Source of the DNA: Cannabis sativa
Lineage: Eukaryota; Streptophyta; Magnoliopsida; Rosales; Cannabaceae
NCBI RefSeq assembly: GCF_029168945.1
Contig: NC_083602.1
Coordinates: 69,150,600 to 69,214,599, forward strand
DNA length: 64,000 bases
Direction of reading: 5' to 3'
Shown: piece by piece, positions 24,648 to 36,700 of the stretch
Position numbering within the stretch: the stretch's first letter is position 1
Layout: each line of letters begins with the position of its first letter
The notes under the pieces: model-generated
What the model was told of the DNA's origin: nothing
The model's database searches: none
Seen by the model: the letters and a program-made list of their open reading frames with translations, nothing else
Made by a program: the position numbers and the translations under genes

Positions 24648-26538
24648 TGTTGGGTTTTATGCCCTAAATAAAACTCATTTCAATATAATCAGATTTACTT
24701 ATTAATATAGATCAGAAATAACATTTAATGTTGCATGGTTCACATGATTTATTTCATGATTATATGTACATAATGTATAAATTCATCTGAAACCCTTTTC
24801 ACATACTTGATCCTGTTTATTGTGCCGTCAACACATTGGAAAGTAAACATGACTATGTGAATAAAGTTTCCTAGATTTATCAGACACAGGGTTTTACTGA
24901 TATGATAATCTACAACAAGAGTTTACTTGTATTTGGAGAAATACTATGTTCTTTCCAGAACATTGGTTAAAGTAAAGCTCAGGTTGGATGCATGGAGTAT
25001 GCATCGGAAGGGACCGATATTGAACTTTGACTTAGATTTATTAAACTTACCGTAATATCTATTCAAGTCAATATCGCCTAGTTGATCCTAGATCAAATGA
25101 TCTTAATCCTGATATGATTAGGCTCAATCTCGAGAGGCTATTCGTGTTCTTTGATTTGTTAGTTAAGCTTACTTTTAGGTCAGGGTGATACGTACATTTT
25201 GGGAACACGGTAGTGCAATTGAGTGGGAGCGCTAGCATAAACATGGAATCTATAGCTTCTATCTGGCGAATAGTAAGCAAAGGATGATCTCCTTCGAGCT
25301 TGACCAAACGAACATAAATGGTGGAGTACTCATTTCACATTAGCTGAAATATCATTTATACGGGGTCAAGTGTTTTAAGGAATAAATACATTGTAGGGTG
25401 TAACGGTAATTTAATCCCTTTACAGTGTAGATCATTCATATAGAGGATCATTGATCAAATTAGGATTATAACAATGGATAACTAATGATGTGTCTATATG
25501 GTAGAACATATAGAGCATTCTATATACAGAGAGTGCAATTCTAAGTTCTATGCGTGGATTCAACGAAGAATTAATAAGTTAGTGAATTTTAGTGCTAAAT
25601 TCTTGATCTACTTATTGGAAGCTCGGTTATATAGACCCATGGTCCCCCCACTAGTTGAGATAATATTGCTTGTAAGACTCATGTAATTGGTTTTGATTAA
25701 TCAACTATAATTCACAAGTTAGACTATGTCTATTTGTGAAATTTTCACTAAGTAAGGGCGAAATTGTAAAGAAAGAGTTTATAGGGGCATATTTGTTAAT
25801 TATGATACTTTGTATGGTTCAATTAATAAATATGATAAATGACAATATTATTTAATAATTATTTATAGTTATTAAATAGTTAGAATTGGCATTTAAATGG
25901 TTGAATTAGGAAATTGGCATTTTTGAGAAAATCAAATACAAAAGGTGTTAAAATTGCAAAATTGCAAAAACAAGGCCCAATCCACTAAGCATGGCCAGCC
26001 ACTTTTGTAGGCAATTTAAACTGATATTTTCATTATTTTAATGCCAAATAATTCAAACCTTACCCTAGTGGAATGCTATAAATAGATAGTGAAGGCTTCA
26101 GGAAATTTACACTAAAATTTCTACACTTCTGATTCAGAAAAAACTGAGCCTTCTCTCTCCCTATCTTTAGCTGCCACTTCTTCTTTCTCTTCCCTCTTGA
26201 ATTTCAAAATCCTTAGTGTATGAGTAGTGCCCACACACAGCAAGTGATACCTCAATCATAGTGAGGAAGATCGTGAAGAAAGACTTCAGCAAAAGGAGTT
26301 TCAGCATCAAAGATTCAGAGAAAGAGATCCAGGTTCAGATATTGATAATGCTCTGCTACAGAAAGGAATCAAGGGCTAGATATCTGAACGGAAGGAGTCA
26401 TATTATTCCGCTGCACCCAATGTAAGGTTTCCTAAACTTTATATGTGTTTATTTCATCGTTTTAGAAAGTTCTTATTTAGGATGTTAATAAACATACTTG
26501 TGAGTAGATCTAAGATCTTGGTAAAATAATTTCCAACA
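24648..26538 (+). repeat. Solo LTR of the 9321-19528 copia-like family, inserted in the LINE
   Basis: A 1891-bp copy, starting TGTTGGG and ending TTCCAACA, flanked by cttcg at 24643-24647 and 26539-26543. It sits between LINE ORF1 and ORF2, 78 bp upstream of the ORF2 start. TATA at 26076-26085. No internal sequence. Confidence 0.93.
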
Positions 26539-26847
26539 CTTCGTTCATGTCCCCCTCCTCACCACCTTGTTTCTCCTCATTAACTTCCTTTGGGTCTATA
26601 ACAATATCATTGTCATAAATTACTTTATGATTATTATTAATGGATCGGCCCACCAACTCACTCCCTCCATTTTGGCCCACTTCCAAACCTTCCAGCTGGC
26701 CCTCCCTCTCAATTTCTTACGTACGTCTCCTCTTAGAGTCATATATATATTCCTTCTTTTTGAAATTCAAAACTCCTACCAAAATTAGCTGCTATAATTG
26801 TAACACCATTATTCTCTCCCTGATTTTTCTCCATGGCAGATTCTCTT

Positions 26848-27780
26848 CTACATCAAATTTATTACCCCTTGATTTCCGCTGCTTCCCACATCCATCTCCA
26901 TGATTCTCGGATTTGTACGCCGACTCATTTGTGAATTTCCAGCCGCCGAAGAGTCATCGGAGAGCCCCTCAACAGGTTTTCCCATACTGTCACGAAGCCA
27001 CCTTGCTCCTATTTGCCTTCCTTGTCTACGATTTGGGGCTTTCATGAACAACCCATATGGCTTAACAATGGACTCCAATGGTTCATCAAACAGTCTATGA
27101 CAAAACTTCTCAGAGTGTCCAATAATACCACAAATGAAATAAAAAGTTGGCACTCTCTCATACTTAAAATTAGCCCAGTATCATTCTCCTTTATTCTTGA
27201 ATATCTTCATCCTTCTTTTCAGAGGTCTATCGATGTTTATCAAAACCCGAACTCGGAAATAATCTCTCCAAATCCCAGCAAAATTCTTTGGACATGAAGA
27301 CACGAACTTGCCTATATACGCCCCAACAGCCCTCAAAACATGTTCACTCCTAAACCCCGTTTGAAGATTGTATACCTGAACCCATATCTCCATTGTATTC
27401 AAAGCACATGATCTTGGATTATCACCTTCTTTCAATCTTTCGATAATCAGAGGAATTTTATTGAACGTCCATGGTGTTCCTTCCAACGCCCTACTGATAT
27501 CCATTTCATGAAAGAATTAAAATATATACTTATTAGTTTCCAATTCCTTAACGTACATTCCTTTCCCTGGGCGCCAAAGAGACGCCATCATGTTTCGAAC
27601 TGTATCAAAATCTGCCGGTCTATCCGATAGAAATCTCCCCACCAAACACCACCTACCATCAAAATCATCGGCCAATCCTTCCTCCTGATCTTAAAGAAAA
27701 CCTTCCTCCTCTTCCTCTTCCACAGTCAAATTTGCCCACCTGTTACCCAAATCATCCACCACCCGACTCCTAGACGCCAT
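26848..27780 (-). pseudogene. LINE ORF1 (DUF4283 plus zinc knuckle)
   Basis: Starts MASRSRVVDDLGNRWANL, followed by an acidic run and a frameshift near 27690. It then reads RWCLVGRFLSDRPADFDTVR, WRPGKGMYVKELE, MDISRALEGTPWTFNKIPLI and RVRVLINIDRPLKRRMK, which is the DUF4283 domain of plant L1 ORF1. A zinc knuckle follows at about 27150-27090, FYFICGIIGHSEKFC, where the first Cys is Tyr. RNA-binding chaperone function is expected for the family; the changed Cys and the frameshift mean this copy is inactive. The C-terminal part is low-complexity and runs toward the solo LTR. Confidence 0.8.
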
Positions 27781-27850
27781 TGAACCAAAGATCACAAAGA
27801 ACGACACTCAACAACTCCAAACTCACACAACATACATGTCAAACGACAAG

Positions 27851-28298
27851 ACTATTTCAATTTGTTTTTTAGTTTGTATTTAATTTTGTACAAGATTGAA
27901 ATTTAAGTTTTAAGTAAAATTTATTAATTGCTCATCTAAATTCTTTGAATTAGTTTCGAGAGATGCAAGTTTAAGAATACATACAATAAGTGATTTATAA
28001 TAGTAAAAAAATTAAATAAAATAGTTAAGAATTCAAAATTGAACTCCATCAAATGCTTTAAACCCTTATTATATCTTATTTCAAACTCCAAAAAACTATT
28101 CTCTATAGCTCAATAAATAGTGAAATTCTTATTTTTAATCATTTGTGTGTTTTATTAAATATATATTAATAAAGATATAATATTTAAATAATAGAGAAAG
28201 TTATAAAGAACCTGATGTATAGTGTAATGTAAATGTGTGAAGCAAAATAAAAAAGTAGAGTTTTAGTGAGATATTTTAAAGAATAGAATAGAGAAGAT
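27851..28298. other. AT-rich spacer
   Basis: No gene or repeat end recognised; this may contain the LINE 5' leader. Confidence 0.4.
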
Positions 28299-28306
28299 AT
28301 TAGGAG

Positions 28307-29116
28307 TAGTGTTGTAAGTTTGTGCGTGCCGTGCTAGCCCGACCTGTATTTATCCGTGCTTTTCAAAAAACGGGTCGTGCCATGCCATGCCACAAAAAAA
28401 TATGGGTCATGTGTCGTGTCGTGCCAACATTTTAAAGGGTAGGCCCGGTATTTTCGTGCTGTGTTTTGCTCTTACCGGCTCGTATTTCTTAAACAGGCCG
28501 ATCCATTTTCATATCCGAGCTTAAATTCGTGCTTTACTTTTTTTTTTTTTTTTACAATTTCTAGATTATATGTATATTTTAAAACTTTAGTTATATTTAT
28601 ATAACTTCTAAACAATATTTTACAGATAATCATATAAAAATTATTAACATCAATATCATTAAATTTAAATATTTACTTATAAATATTTAAATTTTTAATT
28701 CACATCTTATAAATAAATTAATATGTATAATCTTATTTTTCATATTTAAATAATTCTAATTATAAAATTATAATATTTAGTATTACATTTAAGTTTTATT
28801 ATTATTAAATAATTAATTAATTCATATTTTGTTATTATTAATAAATTATTTTTTTTAATATGTCGTGCCGTACTTTTCGAGTTTGTTGTGTATCGTGCTC
28901 TTTAGGCTAGTCTATTCATATTGTCGTGCCTTTCGTGCTTCTCGTGCCATGTTGTGTTTAAGAACATATTTTTTGTGCCGTGTTTTACTAATTTGTAGCA
29001 TCGTGTCATGTCGTACTCAAACCTGTATTTTTTCGAGCCTAGTCATACTCGTGTCTTTTGAATTTGTACTGGTTTTCGTATCGTGTCAAAAAACTCAGCC
29101 CGTAATTACAACACTA
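28307..29116. mobile_element. hAT-type MITE, 810 bp
   Basis: Terminal inverted repeats TAGTGTTGTAA and TTACAACACTA fit the hAT end pattern. Flanks attaggag (28299-28306) and gttaggag (29117-29124) are an 8-bp target duplication with one mismatch, as hAT elements make. Both subterminal zones are rich in CGTGCC/CGTGCT copies; the middle is AT-rich and non-coding. It depends on a transposase supplied in trans. Confidence 0.8.
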
Positions 29117-29124
29117 GTTAGGAG

Positions 29125-29811
29125 TGCTCTAAGATCCGTGTGAACATTATATTTGAACAGTTCTTGAGTTAAAAGTTTGATATTAGTATAGATATGAAAA
29201 GGGATATCTACACAGGGTACTGTTTTTTTTTTTTTTATAAAACTTTCTTTTTTACTGTTATACATATATATTTTCTTTTTTTACTGTATAATCTACATAT
29301 TTTATACTGAATTAGTATAATTTTTTTTTTTCTCTTTTATGCTTTTTGTCACTTCAATATATGTCTTCTTTTATTTTTTCTTAAATTAATAAAAGTTGAT
29401 GGGAGAATTGGTTGTCACGTCAGAGACATATATTTTTTTTAAAAAAATAATTATGAAAGTTTTTATTGTATTTAATATAAAAAAAGTTTTGATGTGATGG
29501 TGTTGTCATTTTGTGATTTTTTTAAAGAAAATTTAATTATGAAAAGCTTAATATATATCTTATTAGTTTCTCTTTTTTTTTTTATTTGTAAGGTATAATA
29601 ACTTTTATTATTATTTTTTATTGTATTTGAGCTCTCTCTCCACTATTCACCTTCTTCTTCATTTTTTTTTTCTTTTTTTCCTAAGTCTATAACATTACTC
29701 AAATAAAAGCGAACCATCTCCTTTTGTAGTTGGTAAAAAAAAAATAGCGTGTGAAGGAAGAAGAAGAAGAATCGAGAAAGATAAGAGTGTGGTTGTGTGT
29801 GAGAGAGAGAG
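29125..29811. other. AT-rich, T-run-rich spacer
   Basis: Many long T runs. No coding sequence or element ends seen. Confidence 0.4.
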
Positions 29812-29960
29812 ATGGAGAGCTTGCTCTGTGATGAACTTCTTGTAGATATCTTTCAGAAACTCACACTAAGTTCATGTCATTAAGTTTCTTTGGTCTCAAA
29901 GCGTTGGCTCCATCTCTACTTTACTTCTAAGTCCACCATATTTCTCCAACTTACCTTTTT
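29812..29960 (+). pseudogene. F-box domain relic
   Basis: An ATG opens MESLLCDELLVDIFQKL, then a stop after LSSCH. The same frame continues VSLVSKRWLHLYFTSKS. Together this is an F-box (leader, then SLVSKRWL) of the kind that begins plant F-box/LRR proteins, which act as substrate receptors of SCF ubiquitin ligases. Only about 45 residues remain and no LRR text follows, so it is a truncated copy. Confidence 0.6.
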
Positions 29961-30182
29961 TTGTTAATGGTTTATTTTAGTATTATTTTATTATTGTTTT
30001 AAGGTTGTTTTAATGTTGTTTTCTTTCATTTTTTTACAGTATTTTTTCAAATATTATTGTACTGCTCTATTTTTAATACTAATAGAAAAATAATGAAATT
30101 AGTATGCAAGTTATTTTATTCAGTATCATATTCAGTTTCTCTCTGTTGTTATACTGTTGTTTTTTAGTTGTTCTGCTTTTTT
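29961..30182. other. AT-rich spacer
   Basis: Nothing recognised. Confidence 0.4.
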
Positions 30183-30345
30183 TCATTTATGATGTCTTCT
30201 CCTATATGTTCTCTTGTTGTGCACCAACTCCCCACATTTATTGCATTTGTTACGTTGTTTATTTTTCCAGCCAGCTTCCATCCTCTTTTTCTTTGGTCTT
30301 CTAGATTTCACCATTTCAATGAAAGGTAAAACTATTACTGTCCAT
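30183..30345 (-). pseudogene. Mutator-like transposase C-terminus (zinc-knuckle relic)
   Basis: The minus strand reads SRRPKKKRMEAGWKNKQRNK and then CNKCGELVHNKRTY. The Arg-Pro-Lys-rich lead and CX2CX4HX4C knuckle are the C-terminal signature of plant MuDR-type transposases; here the last Cys is Tyr and a Gly is Val. Only this tail is left. It could be a fragment captured near DEG14's promoter side. Confidence 0.55.
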
Positions 30346-30909
30346 GATTCTTTCATTATAGTTACCGTCAAACAAATATTCAGTGGTTGGTTTAACCTGT
30401 ATAATTTGAAACTAACATTTGTTAAACATATGAAACAAAACAACCCAAAAACAACATTAGAAAAACCATGACAGCCCCAACATCAATAGTTTTAATATTT
30501 CTGCTTCATCTCACCAGATTTAATGGTAATTTTTCGGCTGTTGTGGTGTTGCTGCGGTAATTCTGTCTGTTGGTGTGGAAAATGGAGACCTCATTTTTTA
30601 TTTTCGGTACTTACAGTACAAAAGAAAAAAAAAGTCTCGAGGCAGTATAAAAATTATTTTTGCCGTATAACAGTATTTTTGTAATGATTAAGTTAAAATC
30701 AAATATTTTTGTAAGTTTCCGTATGAAATCGTCCTTCTGTATTGGTATATTTGCATAAACCATTTCGTGGGCTTCAAGATTGGGCTTTCGGGGGCCCACA
30801 TCAAAAGTTCTCCTTTGTTATTCCGTTAGATATGATTCAATTTCAGGGGGTTTTAGCTGGGTTTTTCAGCAATTTTCTTTTCGAATTCTGGAATCATCTC
30901 CCGGCGTCT

Positions 30910-33716
30910 ATGGTATATACTTACAAATTCTCTTTCGGATTTCTTACACATTTCTGAATTTTAATGTGCTTGACCTCGACTTCATTGATTTGTAAATACT
31001 TTCGGTCTTGATTTTGGTAGAAGAGGCTTTCAGCTTCGAACTTCAACTCACTCACCCGGATTGTGAGCATCGTTGCCGGCGGGTCTGGTTTGTCGTATTT
31101 GTACTCCTCTGACAATGGTGATTCTGAAATCTTTTGTTAAAAATAAGTCCACTATTAGTGGCATGTGATTAAATTATGTTAAAAAGTTCGTTGCTCTCAC
31201 TACACGTTTTGATCCGTGAGCTTTTAATTATATATAGCTGATAATGTTCTTATGAATTTTACTTTAGAAGTGAGCATAGGAGTGTCTGTTCCTGTACCAT
31301 GGCGTGAATCGATTTCTCTGCCGTGGAAAATTGCTGAAAGAATGCCTAATTGCCTTTCATCTTCCTCGCCAGTGAACTCCGAATTGGGTTTGTCCCTCGA
31401 TATTTCTTATCTTAATTTGCTGACCTCTTAAATTCATTGTAGAGTTTTGATTTAATTATTCATGGCCATCTTATTTAAGCTTCATAGTGTAGGTCCATTT
31501 CAATTATTTTCTTTGAGTGCTGGTTCTATTCCATCATCGGAATCTTCTGGGGCATCGGATGGTTGCCATAATGAACATTCTTGTGGATGCTTTGGTAGAG
31601 ATACGTTTGCCAAAGCAGCTGCAAAGGTGGGACCTGCTGTTGTTAATATCTCCCTTCATCAGGGTATATACTCTTTTTCATTGGTTCATTTTGAGAACAG
31701 TTTCAGTTGTTGGTTTTCAAGAATAGAGTTTGTTAATTGTAACTGTTGTATTAAATTTTAGGTATGTATGGGGGGGTCTTTGGTGGGAAGAGCATAGGCT
31801 CTGGAACTATTATTGACAAGGATGGTACTATTTTAACGTGTGCTCATGCGGTGGTCAATGTACAGGGAAGGAGTATTTCATCCAAAGGAAAGGTAGGTTA
31901 GTGGTTTGATTTTATTTTTGTAACGTGTTCTCATGGTATGTCTGTGAAAAGGCCATTTTGGTGTCCTTTTGGAGCGGCTTAGTCATTGTTTGCAGTGATA
32001 TGTTTATTTGAGTCATTCTCTTGGTTATAAAAGACCATTATGATCATAATTTTTTTTAAGTTGATTCATTTTTTAAATCACAAGGACATGACATAATGTT
32101 TTCCTGAATGGGCTATTATGAGTGTCACTATCGTATTCATCTTTACGAGCCTCTTTGATATTATGTCTGCGTTAATGCTCTTGAGCTACGTGCATTATGG
32201 AAATGCCCTTTGGAAACCCCAAGGTCATTTTTGGTCAATTCATGCTTAGTTTCTTGTGTTCAGAATTATTCTGCTTACTGAAATGTTGATTTCTGGAGGA
32301 AAAATGTCACATTGTAGTCAATTCAAGCTCAGTTTTTCTTCAGTTTTCACCTGCTCGGCTTAATTATGAGAAAGAGATACTATCAGTATTTGTTTAGGCA
32401 GGCCAATGTAGTGCAAGGAACTAGTGAAGTTTTGAGTATTGAAAGGCATGCGAAATATGAGCTTATAGATGTAGATAAGGATTTGAGATCACCCTACAGA
32501 GGAAGAAGAGTGTTCTTATTGAGAACTATGCTTTCTCACCTCTGCATAAATTATGTGCAGTAAATGAATTATAAATTATTTGTAAGATTTAAATTCAAAT
32601 ATTACTTCTAGAATTGTTATTAGATATTTTTCCTTAAAAAAAATAACAAATTTTAATCAACTATTTATTTCTTAATTTGAATTCAAATTTAGTTGTTATG
32701 TTACTGTTTGTGTATAGGTTTGGTGTATAATTGCTGCAGTGGTCATTTTTGTATGTTCTACCACGTGGATGTATAAGTTTATAGCACATTTTATCTTTAT
32801 GAAATCAAAAAGCTGGTTTTTGGATGATTTTTTTTATGGAAATGCCCTTATCATCGTGTGGTAATATTTATTGTTGATATTGAGTCATATCTTTTAAAAG
32901 TGTTTATTATGACTGCTAACTGATAATATCAGCAATAAATACAATATTCATCCACATGCTGAAACAATTTCACCAAGATTGTTTGGTGCCAATGGCTTGG
33001 CACTACATATTTATTCTAATAAAATTGATGCTTCTCACTCCAATGTGGTTCTAAGATTATTTTTCATATATGCTACTAAGTGACATCTTGTTGTCTACAT
33101 TAGGTTTTTAAGTATGTTATTTGTTGCAGGTTGATGTTACTTTACAAGATGGTAGGACATTTGAGGGTACTGTGTTGAATGCTGATATACATTCCGATAT
33201 TGCTATAGTAAAAATTGATTCCAAAACCCCACTCCCAACTGCAAAAATCGGCTCTTCAAGTAGGCTTCAACCTGGAGATTGGGTGCTAGCTGTGGGCTGT
33301 CCACTCTCACTTCAGAATACTGTAACTGCTGGCATTGTGAGGTTGTTAATATACTCTAGAATAGTAAAGAATTTATTGCATCTTATGAATTGTCATCAAG
33401 ACTTCATTTCTGAGTATTAAGCATTTAAATCAGTATTACTTTTGTCCTGAAAATTTTTGGTGGGTGCAGTGCTGTGCCGTGTCTTGTTAGTTTCTAATGT
33501 TTGCATGTAGGTTCAATGTATGAAGAAAAGGCTCTTTATTCTTTTCACTGCTTTGTGGTTTTGCATCCAGTGATAAATGTATTTTACCTGTATCTTATGC
33601 TTTTATATAACTATTTTTCCCACTCCAATACAGTTCAATAGACCGTAAGAGCAGTGATTTGGGTCTTGGTGGAATAAGGAGAGAGTATTTGCAGACGGAT
33701 TGTGCAATTAATCCAG

Positions 33717-33750
<34 letters not shown>

Positions 33751-36700
33751 CCGTTAGATTAATATAACTATACATACACACACACACACATATATTTATA
33801 TTGCATCTCTTTTTTTCCAACTACTTCAACATTGGTCTTTTGCACTTCATATTCATCCTCAGGGAAATTCTGGGGGGCCTCTTGTCAATGTTGATGGAGA
33901 AGTTGTTGGTATGAATATTATGAAAGTCCTTGATGCTGATGGATTAAGTTTTGCTGTACCAATTGATTCAGTCAACAAAATCATTGAGCATTTCAAAAAA
34001 AGTGGGTAGGTGTACTTTAAAACAGAACAACAGTGCCAGTATGCTTGAGAACTTCACTTTTTCCTTTGTGGTTGTGATGTTATTGGTAAGACATTTTTTT
34101 CGGGTGTTACAGGAGAGTTGTTCGACCTTGGCTTGGTTTGAAAATGCTTGAACTTAATGACATGGTTGTTGCTCAGCTTAAAGAAAGAGATGCAGCTTTT
34201 CCGGATGTCAATAAAGGTGTTCTTGTAGTAATGGTAAGTTCTAATGTGGCTCATCCTGTAGGTTGAAAATATCTGCATTGTTGTTGTTTTGACTGTGAGT
34301 AATGCTAGTGCTTTTTATGTACTTGTACATTTCTGAAATATGTTTTGGCAAGGTAGGTTTTGATAAGCATGTAGTATTTGACTTGTGCTGTTTTTGCTCT
34401 ACAAGTTTTTCCCTTCTAGATTTTGGTTTCGTCTTTATATTAAACTACATATTGATTGAACTATAAATCTAGATACGGTATTAGCAAAGAAATTAAGCGA
34501 AGTCACAGAGAAAGTGGGATGAAAATGAAAGAGAAAGATAGTGATAATAGCTAAATAATTTTCAGTATTTAATAGGTCAAACTCAGGTCCAAGGGTTGAA
34601 GGACCCAAATGCCTTCACAATTTCGTGGGATTGTCACTTATTTGTACTTGTAATGATCTAGCTGGAATTTAATATCCTAAACGAACTACTTCCAATTAAC
34701 TATATCAATTCATAGGAATCCATCACATTTCACACCTCTAGTTTTCCATTTCGCTTACATTTACCTAAACTCAATTTTATTTTTTGAGATGGCAATTGAT
34801 ATTATCTGTATTCTTGTCTATTTGCTGATATGATGTTCCCTTCCCAATGACGAGTGCACCAATCACATACAATTTTCAAAGAATTTGATGGTGCTTTCAT
34901 GTTTTAATAATTTCTTAATTTTCTCAAGTAGATAACTCCTGGATCACCTGCTGATCGTGCTGGGTTCCATCCTGGTGATATTGTAGTTGAGTTTGATGGG
35001 AAATCTGTTGAAAGCGTTAAACAGGTATTTTTTTGGACCCTCTACTTTTATTACTTCTGTTGTTATGGTGAAGGGAAAATTTTAGCGAGCAATATAAGCT
35101 CACCAAGGCAACAAATGACTAGAATAGAATTTAGATGCAGAGTTTGCTATCAGCCTAAAATTAACTGAAAAGTCATCAAGATCTTAAATATGCCGATTGC
35201 CAAAGATAGTGATACAATTCTGTTCCACCAGCAAGATAGCAAAACAGAGAGAAAAGAGAAGAAGAAGAATTTTATTGATGTCCGGAGAAATTACAGAAGA
35301 TAGTTCCAAGCTCGTCGAGTGGCAAGGGTGACTCCTTGAGTATATTCTACTCCTTTACAATTTAATCATGAAAAAATAAGAAATAAAAAGAAAATTCTAT
35401 TTATACTAAACTGAGACTAAGGCTAATAAACTTAGACTGCCATATCAGCAGGAAAGTCGTCACTATTGACTGCCACGTCAGCAACAAATTTCTTTATAAT
35501 TAAATAGCTTATTTCTTATTTCTTATAGTGTAGGTCTTAATTGGTGGTATAACAATACCCCTGGGTGCACTTTCACCTTGTCCTCAAGGTGAAATGTGGG
35601 AATTTAGTATCAATATCAGCAAAATCTTCCCAAGTTTTTTCGAAGTCCGAAAGTGATTTCCATTTAATAAGAACTTCTAAGCCATCTTGTTTGCGACTGG
35701 TAAGTTGCCTGACTTGCAGTAGCTCCTCAGCTTCCACTTGCAGCTCTAGTTCAGGAGACAATAGGGGAAGGGAAGAAGAAGACGAAGCCATCTTGTTTGT
35801 GACTGGTACGTTGCCTGACTTGCAGTAGCTCCTCAGCTTCCACTTGCAGCTCTAGTTCAGGAGACAAGAGGGGAAGGGAAGAAGAAGACGAAGCTGCTTT
35901 ATGGGACCTTTTTAATTGGGAAACATGGAACACCGGGTGAATGGATGAAGTAGCTGGTAAGTCTAACTTGTATGCAACCGCCCCAATGCGAGCCAACACC
36001 TTGAGTGGTTCATAATAACAGGTTGCAAGCTTCTCAAATCTCCTCTTAGCCAAGGACTGCTGTCTATGTGGTCGGAGCTTGAGACATACCAAGTCACCCT
36101 CATGAAATTCCTCGTGATGTCGGTGTTGGTCAGCTTGATGCTTCATTCGTTGCTGAGCTCATAGTAAATGCATGCAAAGATCATCTAAAATGGCAGCCCA
36201 ATCAACCAATACAATGTCTACAACAAAGACATGAGAGGTGCGAGTCAGATACCGGATTAAGGGTGGCTGATCCTTGCCATAAAGGGCCAAAAATTGCGTA
36301 CACTTGGTAGCGGAGTGGGCAGAAGTGTTGTACCAATATCTTGCGCATGCTAACCGTTTGGCCCATTGTTTTGGTTTCTCATTTGCAAAAAATCTGAGAT
36401 AAGTTTCAAGTGTTCGATTGACTACTTTAGTTTGCCTATTAGTTTGGGGGTGGTACACCGTAATTCTCTTCAACGTTGTGCCTTGCCATTTGTGGAGGCC
36501 ATTCAAAAAATGACTTGTAAAAATTCGGTCTTGATCTGAAATGATACCCAGGTAGTCCATGCAATCGTACCACTTCCTTTAAGAATACTTGTGCTACAGT
36601 GGCTGCTATAAATGGGTGTCTCAATGTGATAAAATGGGCATACTTAGTTTGTCCACCACAACTAAGATTGTATTCCATCCGTCCAAGTTAGGCAATCCTT

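Larger units (their letters stand above)
21361..27850 (-). mobile_element. L1-type LINE, internally deleted and interrupted by a solo LTR
   Basis: ORF1 (27780 down to 26848) and ORF2 (24569 down to 21403) lie in the normal order on the minus strand. The 3' end is an A-rich tail (minus-strand caaaaacaaaaaacaaac) at about 21361-21380. Without the solo LTR it is about 4.6 kb; the zinc-finger-RT region and start of RNase H are deleted. The 5' end (about 27850) and target duplication could not be fixed. Confidence 0.85.

Noticed and set aside
29812..29880. Complete small F-box gene
   Set aside because: The frame stops after about 22 residues and no downstream repeats are present; treated as a relic.
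32366..32563. 65-residue frame in the DEG14 intron
   Set aside because: No similarity to Deg proteases, and phase-correct splicing skips it.
33635..33820. Minus-strand frame with Arg-Glu repeats
   Set aside because: Comes from the TC microsatellite antisense to a DEG14 exon and intron.
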